The notes below the pieces were generated by a model, which worked only from the letters and a program-made list of their open reading frames with translations, was not told where the DNA came from and made no database searches. Position numbers and translations under genes: made by a program. DNA of 11,285 bases from Promethearchaeota archaeon (lineage in GTDB: Archaea > Asgardarchaeota > Lokiarchaeia > Sigynarchaeales > SOKP01). Position 1 is the first letter of the stretch, and each line of letters starts with the position of its first letter. The stretch is from positions 1 through 11,285 of the forward strand of contig JAHLWT010000113.1 in the NCBI GenBank assembly GCA_019057775.1, given 5' to 3'. Of this stretch, positions 1 to 8,069 are shown piece by piece.

Positions 1-1166
1 TTATCTTCCCATTGCCCAATCCCATTGGAATTAATTTTCTGAGCATAAATATCATCACTCGATCCTCTTTCATCCAACCAGGTGATGATTGCTCCTCCCG
101 ACTCATCAGGACAAATTTTTTGGTATTTCTGAGCTCCTGTTTCATTACTAACGACAATACCGTTAGTTTTCCATTCTATATTTCCGGTTGAGTTTACTCG
201 TTGTGCATAGAGATCATCGTCTGTTGAATGCCTTCTATCCTTCCAAGTAATAATTGCCCCACCATTTCCATCAGTCGCTATCTCAGGCGATAATTGTTGT
301 TCGCTAGCATTACAGATAACCATACCATCACCAGTCCATTCCACTTGACCTGTCGAGTTGATATTTTGAGCGTAGATATCTTCAGTACCCACGCTTCTCT
401 CATCCTTCCATGTTATGATTGCACCTAGCCCTCCATCAGAGACTAATTTAGGAATTTCTTGTGAATCTCCCTGGGTGCAAATTGCCGTTCCATTATCATT
501 CCACCAGGTTTTTCCATTCTGTAGAATACGTTGTGCGTAAATATCATAATTAGTATTACTTCTATAGTCTCTCCACGCTATGATTGCACCTCCATTCGAT
601 GAGGCTTGTATCATATTAAATTGCTTTTGTTCATAAGTTGCATTACATATTACTTTGCCATTAACACCCCATAAAAGTTCACCATTAGAATTAACTCTTT
701 GTGCGTAAATATCATTATCAGTATTACTTCTATAGTCACTCCAGGCAATTATTGCGCCATGTTGACCATCACTTACAATTTGTGGAGATGATTGTTCATT
801 AGTTGCATTGCATATGACTGTACCGTTAACACCCCAACTTGGATCTCCATCGTTATTTATACTCTGTGCATAAATGTCGTAGCCATTAGAATCAACTCGA
901 TCTTCCGTCCATGTTACAATAAAACCCCCCCATCCATCACTACAAATTTTGGGTTTGATGGACTTTAAATCAGAACCGTTATGAATTAATGTGCCATTAT
1001 TTTCCCAAAATACACGTGCCATATCACTTACTGAGGGTGTAGAAGACTCATCATCATGGCTTTTAGACTTTGAAATGTCTAACCGTAATGGATTGAAACA
1101 CGTAAATCCTATAAGAAATATCAAGATACTGGTTAAAAAAAAATTGTTTGAAATGTTTTTCTTCAT
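1..1166 (-). CDS. Secreted protein of ~55-residue beta-propeller-like repeats (3' end outside window)
   Basis: The frame is open for 388 codons from an ATG at 1166-1164 to the left edge, so the C-terminus is missing. Residues 1-3 are MKK, followed by a hydrophobic stretch (about residues 8-24, FFLTSILIFLIGF) that reads as a signal peptide or N-terminal anchor. A Ser/Asp/Glu-rich linker follows, then at least six repeats. The repeat hallmark DIYAQ (or DLYAQ) begins at residues 97, 152, 208, 263, 318 and 372, a spacing of 54-56. A typical unit reads as ICNAT, a glutamine/proline segment, SDG-GGAII-W-D-R, DIYAQ-NS-G, then W and NG. The regular short strands, Gly turns and conserved Trp resemble extracellular propeller-type repeats; the fold is inferred. 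The protein probably acts at the cell surface or outside the cell. A GAGTG element lies shortly upstream of the ATG. No enzymatic motif is visible. Confidence 0.85.
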   Translation of the reverse strand, partial: MKKNISNNFFLTSILIFLIGFTCFNPLRLDISKSKSHDDESSTPSVSDMARVFWENNGTLIHNGSDLKSIKPKICSDGWGGFIVTWTEDRVDSNGYDIYAQSINNDGDPSWGVNGTVICNATNEQSSPQIVSDGQHGAIIAWSDYRSNTDNDIYAQRVNSNGELLWGVNGKVICNATYEQKQFNMIQASSNGGAIIAWRDYRSNTNYDIYAQRILQNGKTWWNDNGTAICTQGDSQEIPKLVSDGGLGAIITWKDERSVGTEDIYAQNINSTGQVEWTGDGMVICNASEQQLSPEIATDGNGGAIITWKDRRHSTDDDLYAQRVNSTGNIEWKTNGIVVSNETGAQKYQKICPDESGGAIITWLDERGSSDDIYAQKINSNGIGQWED

Positions 1167-1433
1167 GAATTTCACTCTTTAAATTTTTAGTAAAATAAAT
1201 TACTTATACAGTAGTATGCTCTTTTGATTAATAAAGTTTTATTATAGGTTTAAGGGAATATGATTGTACAAAAATGTAATACTATTTCCTTTTCCAAAAA
1301 TGTAGAAATTTCTAATTTTATTAAAATTAGAAGTTTTTAATTAGAAATATACACTTCTTAGTAAATTGGGTTAAAGAAAAATAATTTATCTCAATTACAA
1401 TTACAAATTTAAAGGTGAAGCATATATTAACAT
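1167..1433. other. AT-rich intergenic gap between two minus-strand genes
   Basis: This 267-bp stretch separates the end of the tryptophanase-like gene from the start of the repeat-protein gene, both on the minus strand. I see no coding frame or RNA gene in it. It holds a strong inverted repeat (listed separately). The part next to 1166 should contain the promoter of the repeat-protein gene; a TATA-like run on the minus strand lies around 1188-1208, but it is not distinctive in such AT-rich DNA. Confidence 0.6.
1304..1338 (-). terminator. Hairpin downstream of the tryptophanase gene, possible terminator
   Basis: TTCTAATTTT (1310-1319) and AAAATTAGAA (1323-1332) form a perfect 10-bp stem with a 3-nt loop. 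The stem extends to about 16 pairs (1304-1338) if two G-T pairs are allowed. It lies about 95 bp past the stop of the minus-strand lyase gene and about 140 bp before the next minus-strand gene. Archaeal termination usually relies on T-runs rather than hairpins, so this could instead be a processing signal or an operator. Confidence 0.4.
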
Positions 1434-3044
1434 TTATTTATAGATGGGCTCGAGTCCTGTTTGAAAATGTCTCAGACGTAATTCCGCTCCTCGAGAAATT
1501 CTAACTTTAGGAATTTTTTCTTTGTGATGGTAAAGCTCTGTAATGGCAGCCACGGCATAATCAATATGTGATGCAGAGTATACATTACGGGGAACGGCAA
1601 AACGAACCAAATTTAGAATACCCTTCCTTTGTTCTGGAGTTTTCTTATCCCATTCAAACGCAAAAGGTCCTAATTCACATGCTCGAATTCCATAATGTCT
1701 TAATAATTCGATGGTAAACCCTACACCACCGAAATCATCGACCTTCATATTTGTCCCCTTAAAAAATTTATTCATGTTGATGTAGATTGCATGCCCTCCC
1801 GCGGGAAGTATAACTGGAATTCCATTTTTGGCAAGATTTCTTGCGAATTCCCTAACTTGATTTTTTCGCTCATTTAAATATGTTTCTTGTACAACTTCAT
1901 ACAAGCCCGCTGCAAGGGCCATTATATCCCTCCCCGACATTCCACCATAAGAATCATTTCCAAAAGTTAGGATCTGCCTTTCTTTTAATTTAATCCCAAT
2001 ATCTCCATCAGTTGAAAATTTACTGTGAAACACACCTTTATCCTTAAAGAAGAGTCCACCTCCAATATTCGCAAGACCGTCTTTTTTGAAGCTAATTGTG
2101 AATCCATCAACATATGAAAACATTTCTTTAACAATACTAGGTATTGAACGATTGCGGTAACCCTGTTCGAATTCTTTAATGAAATTGGCATTTTCAGAAA
2201 ATCTACAAGCGTCAAAGAATAGGGGGATTTCATGTTTTTTCGCTATAGATTGGACCTCTTTAATATTACTCATTGAAACTGGTTGTCCTGCTGCTATATT
2301 GTTTGTAATTGTCATATAAATTAAAGCAATTAGCTCTAAACCCTTTTCTTGAATAAATTTCTCCAATTCCTTAACATCCATATTTCCTTTGAAAGGGTTT
2401 CTTTTGTCCATCTCATCATAAGGAAAATCATCCATAAGGTTTGCTGAAAACAGATTAATGGGGTGTATACCATTAGCCACGATATTTGCTTCAGTTGTAT
2501 CAAAGTGACCATTATTAGGGATATAATATGATTTTCCGGGGGGTTTTTGTTTTAAAATAGGAGCAATAGTAGAGAAAAGTAAGTGTTCCGCACAACGTCC
2601 TTGTGGAACAATGAAAGCATTCGGACGTACAAGTTGATTTATACCTCCATTAACAAAGCCGCCTTTTTCAGAAGTCAAATAGAGTTCATCCATCAACTTC
2701 TTAACATTTGTTTCTCCCGATAAAATTAAATTAATAGACTTTTTGGGATCATCTCCCCTTTCAAATGTATCTCTGATGGCATCTAATAGAACATAATACC
2801 CTTTATTTCGCGCATATGATTCATCTCCATGAAATAAAGCCGCCCATTGTAGATCGGTCATGGTTCCAGAACCAGAGTCTGATAAAAAATCTACAAAAAT
2901 CAAATCTGCTGGGAATGAAAACATGCTATATTCTGTCTTTTCAAGGGCAAATTCTCGTTGTTCTTTAGTTACCCTTTTAATAGTCCTCACGACTAATGGT
3001 TTATTTGCCGGGATTGGAACACCTAAGTCATTTTGAGATTTCAT
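1434..3044 (-). CDS. tnaA: Tryptophanase-type PLP-dependent beta-eliminating lyase
   Basis: 536 residues of the tryptophanase/tyrosine phenol-lyase family (fold-type I PLP enzymes), predicted to split L-tryptophan to indole, pyruvate and ammonia in the cytosol. Visible family features: DSGSG (56-60), GDESYA (73-78), the stacking Tyr in KGYYVL (84), the phosphate-binding QGR (148-150), D278 and R281 in FFDACRFSEN, the Schiff-base lysine K321 in FKKDGLANIGG, and the carboxylate-binding R481 in VRFAVPR. Three positions that separate the two activities are tryptophanase-like: D182 in FDTT (Thr in phenol-lyase), L458 in CELG (Arg in phenol-lyase) and H526 in LRHF (Phe in phenol-lyase). The protein is about 65 residues longer than the E. 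coli enzyme, mainly through insertions near 97-140 and 341-353. The ATG at 3044 fits the family N-terminus. Divergent from the CoA ligase gene. The family is certain; tryptophan as substrate is a residue-based inference. Confidence 0.85.
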   Translation of the reverse strand: MKSQNDLGVPIPANKPLVVRTIKRVTKEQREFALEKTEYSMFSFPADLIFVDFLSDSGSGTMTDLQWAALFHGDESYARNKGYYVLLDAIRDTFERGDDPKKSINLILSGETNVKKLMDELYLTSEKGGFVNGGINQLVRPNAFIVPQGRCAEHLLFSTIAPILKQKPPGKSYYIPNNGHFDTTEANIVANGIHPINLFSANLMDDFPYDEMDKRNPFKGNMDVKELEKFIQEKGLELIALIYMTITNNIAAGQPVSMSNIKEVQSIAKKHEIPLFFDACRFSENANFIKEFEQGYRNRSIPSIVKEMFSYVDGFTISFKKDGLANIGGGLFFKDKGVFHSKFSTDGDIGIKLKERQILTFGNDSYGGMSGRDIMALAAGLYEVVQETYLNERKNQVREFARNLAKNGIPVILPAGGHAIYINMNKFFKGTNMKVDDFGGVGFTIELLRHYGIRACELGPFAFEWDKKTPEQRKGILNLVRFAVPRNVYSASHIDYAVAAITELYHHKEKIPKVRISRGAELRLRHFQTGLEPIYK

Positions 3045-3197
3045 AATTAAAATTCTGACTTTATTTAAGATTCTTGAATGTATAATTCTAAATCATTAAA
3101 AAATGATATGTAAAGAAACGTAGTAATAAAAAAAATATGCAAATTTTATTTTTGACTTTATATTTTCTAATTAATATAATTTAATTTAAAAGTTAGA
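3045..3197. promoter_or_regulatory. Divergent promoter region between the lyase and CoA ligase genes
   Basis: A 153-bp AT-rich region that must drive the lyase leftward and the ligase rightward. For the plus strand, TTTATATTTT at 3157-3166 is a good TATA-like box about 32 bp before the ATG, implying a very short or absent leader; no Shine-Dalgarno precedes 3198. On the minus side a TATA-like run lies near 3080-3095. A small perfect inverted repeat, ATCATT-AAAA-AATGAT (3092-3107), sits between the two and could be an operator. These are readings of AT-rich sequence and are uncertain. Confidence 0.4.
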
Positions 3198-4880
3198 ATG
3201 ATTATGGAACTTCCAAATTATATTAAAGAAAGAATATGGAGAGATCATCTTCCGGCTGGAATCACCTTAGAAATTGATATACCTGATGATAAATCATTAA
3301 TTGATATATTTGAGAGAGGAGCGGCTGAAAATGGTGAAAAAGTCGCATTTGATTATTTTGGCGTTGAAAAGACCTATAAGGAGATGGATAAACTAACAAA
3401 AAGATTTGCTTCAGGTTTGATAAAATTAGGCGTTAAAAAGGGAGACATAGTCGCTTTATGGCTTCCAAATTGTCCACAATTCAGCATATGTTATTTTGCT
3501 GCTCTGGGGTTAGGGGCAACATTAACTGCCATTAGCCCTTTATTTGTAGCAAGGGAGGTTGAGTATCAAATACAAGATTCTGGGGCAACCTATTTTATAT
3601 TGCTTGATAGATTTATTAAGGAATTCAAGAAAGTAGAAGACCATTTGTCACTTAAAAATATAATTTTCGTGAATGTTGAAGGGAAGATACCAGATATACC
3701 AGAAACAGGAAAGTATATTCATTTTAACTCATTAATGGATCAAAATCCTGAACCTCTTACCGAATTTAATGTAAAAATCAATCCCAAAGAAGATATTGCT
3801 ATCATTCAATATACAGGTGGGACTACGGGACTTCCTAAAGGAGCAAGCTTATCTCATTACAACGTTTTATCAAATATTTTGCAACTAAATCAAATCACTG
3901 ATTATTTGAAGACTGAATATATAAAGGGGGATTTAATAGGACTATCTAGCTTGCCATGGTATCATATCTATGGGCAAACTTGTGAACTTGTTCAAGGACC
4001 AGTTTCGGGCGGAAAAGGGATAATATTTCCAACTTTTGATATTCCAAGAATTTTAGAGACATTTAAAAATCAAAAGCCAAATTTTATGCTTGGTGTGCCT
4101 ACGATGTTTATCAATCTTCTAAGATCACCTTTAAGTGAGGATGTCGACTTTACTTGTTTAAAATACGTTAATGTAGGAGCATCAGCAATGCCGATTGAAG
4201 TTGCTAAAGAATGGGAACAGAAGACAGGATATCCATTAGGCGAGGGATATGGTTTAAGCGAAACAAGTCCCACTGTGACCAATTCTCCCCCTTGGGCCAT
4301 TAAAAAGGAAGGTAGTTGTGGAGTACCAGTCGCAAATACATTATGTGGAATTGTTGATGCCAATCTAAATTTCTTACCTATTGGAGATACTGGAGAATTA
4401 GTTGTTTCTGGTCCACAAGTTATGGTGGGATATCATAACCGACCTGAGGAAAATGCAAAAGTATTTTTTGAAGAAGGTGGTTATAGATGGCTGCGAACAG
4501 GAGATTTTGCTAAAATGGATAATGAAGGCTATATATTCCTACTAGATAGAATAAAAGATATGATAAAATACAAAGGTCATAGCGTATATCCAAGAGAAAT
4601 TGAAGAAGTGTTGTATGAACATCCTGCTATTCTTGAGTGCGCAGTTATCGGAGTTGAGGACCCCGAAAGAGGTGAAAATATCATGGCCCATATTATCCTT
4701 AAAAAAGAGTTTAAAGGAAATATCACTGAACAAGAAATTATTGACTGGACAAAAGAGAATATGGCGGCATATAAATATCCAAGAATCGTTAAATTTGTAC
4801 GATCGTTGCCAAAAAGTGCGGTAGGAAAAGTTTTAAGGCGAGTTATTAGGGATAAAGAGGCGAAAAAGAAAGAGAAATGA
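3198..4880 (+). CDS. AMP-forming acyl/aryl-CoA ligase (FadD/4-coumarate-CoA ligase-like)
   Basis: 560 residues with the complete set of acyl-adenylate enzyme motifs: the ATP-binding loop YTGGTTGLPKG (205-215), the A5 motif YGLSETSP (351-358), TGD (434-436), the hinge and lid DRIKDMIKYKG (450-460), and the C-terminal PKSAVGK (538-544) with the catalytic lysine K544. It should activate a carboxylic acid with ATP and CoA to an acyl-CoA, with AMP and PPi released. The N-terminus with a PAGIT-type segment (19-23) and the total length resemble archaeal and bacterial medium/long-chain fatty-acid CoA ligases. Chain length or aromatic preference cannot be read from the sequence. No signal peptide or membrane helix is evident, so it is cytosolic. 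Two in-frame ATGs (3198, 3204) lie together. It probably forms an operon with the ferredoxin fusion 31 bp downstream. Confidence 0.92.
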   Translation: MIMELPNYIKERIWRDHLPAGITLEIDIPDDKSLIDIFERGAAENGEKVAFDYFGVEKTYKEMDKLTKRFASGLIKLGVKKGDIVALWLPNCPQFSICYFAALGLGATLTAISPLFVAREVEYQIQDSGATYFILLDRFIKEFKKVEDHLSLKNIIFVNVEGKIPDIPETGKYIHFNSLMDQNPEPLTEFNVKINPKEDIAIIQYTGGTTGLPKGASLSHYNVLSNILQLNQITDYLKTEYIKGDLIGLSSLPWYHIYGQTCELVQGPVSGGKGIIFPTFDIPRILETFKNQKPNFMLGVPTMFINLLRSPLSEDVDFTCLKYVNVGASAMPIEVAKEWEQKTGYPLGEGYGLSETSPTVTNSPPWAIKKEGSCGVPVANTLCGIVDANLNFLPIGDTGELVVSGPQVMVGYHNRPEENAKVFFEEGGYRWLRTGDFAKMDNEGYIFLLDRIKDMIKYKGHSVYPREIEEVLYEHPAILECAVIGVEDPERGENIMAHIILKKEFKGNITEQEIIDWTKENMAAYKYPRIVKFVRSLPKSAVGKVLRRVIRDKEAKKKEK

Positions 4881-4911
4881 ATATTTGACACACCAAAGGA
4901 TTTTCAATTAG

Positions 4912-6030
4912 GTGAGTATTGTAACAGATAAAATAAACGTTTATGATGTAATATTGGATAAAATGAGGGAGTATCCTAATGATATCCCTCTAGATGATGA
5001 TGGTAATATATCTTCAGCTTTTCGTGAATATATCAAACTCATGTTTACTCCAGAAGAGGCAGAAATTGCACAACATTTGGATATAAAACCCTTAACCGTC
5101 AACGAAATTGCTAAGAGAATTGGGAAGGATAGGAAAGAGACAAAATTTATTTTAAAGGAGATGGCTGATCAAGGCATCATTCAAGATATTGGGGGATATT
5201 CTTATTTCTTAACTGTTGCTCATCTTTTCAATATAGGATTTAAATATTCAAAAGCTATGGAAAGACTTGGGAATCGAGGAGCAGAGTTATATCAACAATT
5301 TTTCATTAAGGAAAAGTATTATAAGCGATATGAATCTTCTGACGCTGGAACTCCTTTAACACGAATAATTCCATTAAATAAATCAATTGATCACGAATCA
5401 CAAATTTCAAACGTAGAGGAGATCCATGGAATAATTGAGGATTGCCAAGAACCGATCGTAGTAACTGATTGTCCATGTAGAAATAGGACAGAACTATTAG
5501 GAGAAAGAGAATGTAAGGAAAAATTCCCGATTAAAGAATCTTGTTTTCAGTTGGGACCGTTTGGACATTATTTTGTTAAGAGGGGAGAAGGGAGAGTTAT
5601 ATCTCGGGAAGAGGCACATCAAGTAGTAGATAAGCTAGCTAAATTGGGATTGATATTTACTACTGAAAATGTAAGAGTGGCAAACCATGTGGTAGTCTGT
5701 TGCTGTTGTGAATGTTGCTGTGCTTTTTTGAGAGGAATGACTCGTTTTGTCGATAAAAATGAGAATTGTGTTGCTAAATCCAATTATATTGCTCGTGTTA
5801 AAAGTGAATTATGTGAAGGATGTGGTTTATGCGAGAGTAGGTGTGTATTTAAAGCTATAACACTAGAAAATGAAATATCTTCAGTAAATCTTATGAAATG
5901 TTATGGTTGTGGAGCATGCGCAGTTACATGTCCAACAGGAGCGATAAAACTCCATCGTGAAGAACGTTCAAAAATCCTTAATTCTCATAAAGAGCTAATA
6001 GAAACAATCTATAATGAAAATAGAATGTGA
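4912..6030 (+). CDS. Winged-helix/4Fe-4S ferredoxin fusion protein
   Basis: 372 residues in three parts. Residues about 40-100 look like a winged helix-turn-helix (FTPEEAEIAQHL, then TVNEIAKRIGKDRKETKFILKEMADQGII). The middle part (about 180-275) carries Cys clusters: DCPCR (C187, C189), C201, C211, and the dense run CCCCECCC (263-270). The C-terminus is a bacterial-type 2[4Fe-4S] ferredoxin: CEGCGLCESRC (301-311) and CYGCGACAVTCP (330-341). Related proteins with a CxCCxCC-like middle motif occur in anaerobic archaea and bacteria and are usually annotated only as 4Fe-4S proteins. It may carry electrons for the pathway of the upstream ligase, or use the clusters to sense redox state for the DNA-binding part; neither is shown. 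The start is a GTG at 4912 with AAAGGA 12 nt upstream; an ATG at codon 18 is the alternative. The helix-turn-helix assignment is by pattern only. Confidence 0.82.
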   Translation: MSIVTDKINVYDVILDKMREYPNDIPLDDDGNISSAFREYIKLMFTPEEAEIAQHLDIKPLTVNEIAKRIGKDRKETKFILKEMADQGIIQDIGGYSYFLTVAHLFNIGFKYSKAMERLGNRGAELYQQFFIKEKYYKRYESSDAGTPLTRIIPLNKSIDHESQISNVEEIHGIIEDCQEPIVVTDCPCRNRTELLGERECKEKFPIKESCFQLGPFGHYFVKRGEGRVISREEAHQVVDKLAKLGLIFTTENVRVANHVVVCCCCECCCAFLRGMTRFVDKNENCVAKSNYIARVKSELCEGCGLCESRCVFKAITLENEISSVNLMKCYGCGACAVTCPTGAIKLHREERSKILNSHKELIETIYNENRM

Positions 6031-6044
6031 ATTAAGGGGTAAAG

Positions 6045-6788
6045 CTAAAATTTACTTCTTATATAATAAATTCGAACTGGAATTATAACACTATATAGAA
6101 TTATATTAACAAAGAATTTTGGATTTGGAAAGAGATAGCATAAAATCGTTTCAAAAACTAGTCCAAGTATTAAAACTAGCAATGCTCTCATCTGAATCTT
6201 TCTTACTTCCTTTTTTTTATATAATTGTTCTCCAAAAATCGTATTCAATGTGCCGAAGATGAGTATATATGTTATCATTATTGGATTAAGATCACCTGAG
6301 ATTCCAATCCAAGTTAAAACATTAAAAAGTAAGCCAAGTCCTAATCCTCGTATGATAACAATCGTAAAATAACTTAGTTTATCATCTTTATCCATCTGAT
6401 CTAGTTGTATTTTTTTAATAAAAAAGATAAGAAAATTATATAAATCTATAGCGATGAAAAAGAATAGAAAAACGTATATGACAAATTTATCATTTGGAGA
6501 TGCGATTAATATGTGAGTTAACATTGTAACAGCATTTAGAAATGAACCAGTTGCACATGAAATTATAATTCTTCTTTTTCCATCAAGAGGATTCTTGCGT
6601 ATGATCGTAATCAATCTTAAGCTTATTAAAATAAGAAAAACGCTGAATATGAAGAGTGTAACTGAGAGTTCTAATAACCCAATTGCTAAAAACCCTATAA
6701 ATATATGAAGAATACCAACTGTTAACGTTAAAACTCCAGATATAAATACTTTTTTATCATCAATCACAATCTTTACCTTATGCTGCAA
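6045..6788 (-). CDS. Polytopic membrane protein of unknown function
   Basis: 247 residues, almost entirely hydrophobic, with about eight candidate transmembrane helices (roughly 14-36, 42-63, 73-95, 102-124, 140-161, 166-186, 200-218, 223-242) joined by short charged loops such as RKNPLDGKRR and KKKEVRK. I do not recognise a family, and there is no catalytic or transporter signature I can name. The first in-frame start is a TTG at 6788, two codons after an in-frame TAG. A GTG at 6767 (residue 8) is a credible alternative because AAGGT lies 7 nt before it. The gene ends with TAG and is convergent with the ferredoxin fusion, 14 bp apart; it seems to be transcribed alone. Confidence 0.75.
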   Translation of the reverse strand: MQHKVKIVIDDKKVFISGVLTLTVGILHIFIGFLAIGLLELSVTLFIFSVFLILISLRLITIIRKNPLDGKRRIIISCATGSFLNAVTMLTHILIASPNDKFVIYVFLFFFIAIDLYNFLIFFIKKIQLDQMDKDDKLSYFTIVIIRGLGLGLLFNVLTWIGISGDLNPIMITYILIFGTLNTIFGEQLYKKKEVRKIQMRALLVLILGLVFETILCYLFPNPKFFVNIILYSVIIPVRIYYIRSKF

Positions 6789-6937
6789 TTTCTATAGTTT
6801 AAATTAAACTTCATAATTATCGACAATTTAAAAATTATCAGTGTTTATTATACATTTTAGGATAAAGCTAACCTTTTAAGAATAAATGATAGTTGTTATC
6901 AAGTTTTATTTTGAAGGGGTCTGAAACAGCAAGTTTT
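6789..6937. other. Intergenic spacer, 149 bp
   Basis: Between two minus-strand genes. It contains the 3' untranslated part of the Fe-S protein gene and the presumed promoter of the membrane protein. I see no RNA gene, strong hairpin or coding frame. Confidence 0.5.
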
Positions 6938-8053
6938 TTAGTCTATACAACCTGAATTTACAATGAATTTATAATTTTCTTTAGTCTTATTCAAATCTTG
7001 CCCAGAACAGACCATTTGGCAAAATCCGCATGTAGGTCTAAAATCTTCTGCGGGTTTATCATTACGTCCTAAAAAAGTATTTTCTATAAGCCTTAGAACA
7101 TTTTCAGCTTGCCCACCTCCCTTTTCAATTCCCTTAGCAAACATATTTTTAACATATTCATCAACGGAATCATCTAAAGGAAGTCTTTCAAGATCATCAA
7201 AGCGAAAAGGAGACCATGTGGACCATTCTTTAAATTTATTTTGGCCTGACATGCTACTACATACGGCAATACAATATGCATAACTGTTTCTTTTCGCTAT
7301 TGTTTCTTCAACCCCCGCTATAGTTATGGTTTGTTCTTCATCTCTGCTAAAAAGACCACCTTGGCATGATTTCTCACAAATTTTACATTTATTACATGGA
7401 TTGCTTTCCATGGGTTTATCGGGCTTTAATTTAGCATCAGTAATAATTGAATTTAAAAGAACTCGCGCACCATACTTTTCGGTGATCAAATTTCCACTCC
7501 ATCCAATCCTACCTACTCCCGCAGAAACAGCAACACAGCGATGAGATAAAGAAGGATTTAACTGCATTGGTGTTCTCCTTAAACCAGGTAAAATCATTTT
7601 TTTCAAGCGATCAAGAGTTTTTTCTTCATTAACCGTTAAATTGACTTGTTCATCCTTTTCTTTATTTATTAGATCAATTAAAATCTTTATGTTTGGAACT
7701 ACAGCCTTGCTCGACTTATTGACGTTTCGATAATCATAATTACAATCGCAATTGAAGGCATTAAATCCTTTTTCCTCAAGAAATACCTTTATTTTCTCGG
7801 CGATTCTTTTTAGATTTTTGGTTGTATATCCCTCTTCATGACATAGAGGTAGGTATTCTTCTTTTGATAAATACTTGCTTACTTTTTCATCATCGAAATT
7901 TATAGCGATACTAATTACTGACTTAGCGCCAGGAAATAAATAATTAGGGTCTGAAAATTCTTTATCTTTAATACTTTCCGCAGAGCAAATACCTACTAAC
8001 GCAGCTCCTTCATCTAAAGCAAGCTTTTTGATCTGTTCTTCTATATTTGTCAT
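6938..8053 (-). CDS. RdhA/QueG-like double [4Fe-4S] cluster protein (paralogue 1)
   Basis: 371 residues. The N-terminal half has the block common to reductive dehalogenases and epoxyqueuosine reductases: LFPGAKSVISIAI (39-51), then HRCVAVSAGVGRIGWSGN (171-188) and a KYGARVLLNSIITDAKL segment (193-209). Ferredoxin-type cluster ligands follow: CNKCKICEKSC (220-230) and CGFCQMVC (342-349), with another conserved pair CIAVC (261-265). In the named families this fold binds a corrinoid and two [4Fe-4S] clusters and performs a reductive elimination; whether this member binds a corrinoid cannot be told. QueG itself is unlikely: the C-terminal HEAT-repeat region is absent and the motif blocks are closer to dehalogenases. 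No twin-arginine signal, so it is cytosolic. Last gene of a minus-strand run, 16 bp after the interrupted small ORF. ATG at 8053 without a strong Shine-Dalgarno. The substrate is unknown. Confidence 0.8.
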   Translation of the reverse strand: MTNIEEQIKKLALDEGAALVGICSAESIKDKEFSDPNYLFPGAKSVISIAINFDDEKVSKYLSKEEYLPLCHEEGYTTKNLKRIAEKIKVFLEEKGFNAFNCDCNYDYRNVNKSSKAVVPNIKILIDLINKEKDEQVNLTVNEEKTLDRLKKMILPGLRRTPMQLNPSLSHRCVAVSAGVGRIGWSGNLITEKYGARVLLNSIITDAKLKPDKPMESNPCNKCKICEKSCQGGLFSRDEEQTITIAGVEETIAKRNSYAYCIAVCSSMSGQNKFKEWSTWSPFRFDDLERLPLDDSVDEYVKNMFAKGIEKGGGQAENVLRLIENTFLGRNDKPAEDFRPTCGFCQMVCSGQDLNKTKENYKFIVNSGCID

Positions 8054-8069
8054 TTTACTACTGTTTAAT

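Noticed and set aside
991..1182. Open frame of 63 codons on the plus strand
   Set aside because: It lies opposite the signal peptide and first part of the repeat protein, whose minus-strand frame is open for 388 codons with clear repeats.
1434..3044. Tyrosine phenol-lyase as the identity of the PLP lyase
   Set aside because: The three positions that define phenol recognition (Thr, Arg, Phe) are replaced by the tryptophanase-like Asp, Leu and His.
4070..4891. Several minus- and plus-strand open frames inside the CoA ligase gene
   Set aside because: They overlap the region encoding the A5, A7 and A10 motifs of the ligase and show no recognisable protein features of their own.
6938..8053. Bona fide epoxyqueuosine reductase QueG
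   Set aside because: No C-terminal HEAT-repeat region, non-QueG motif spacing, and three local paralogues argue against a housekeeping tRNA-modification enzyme.
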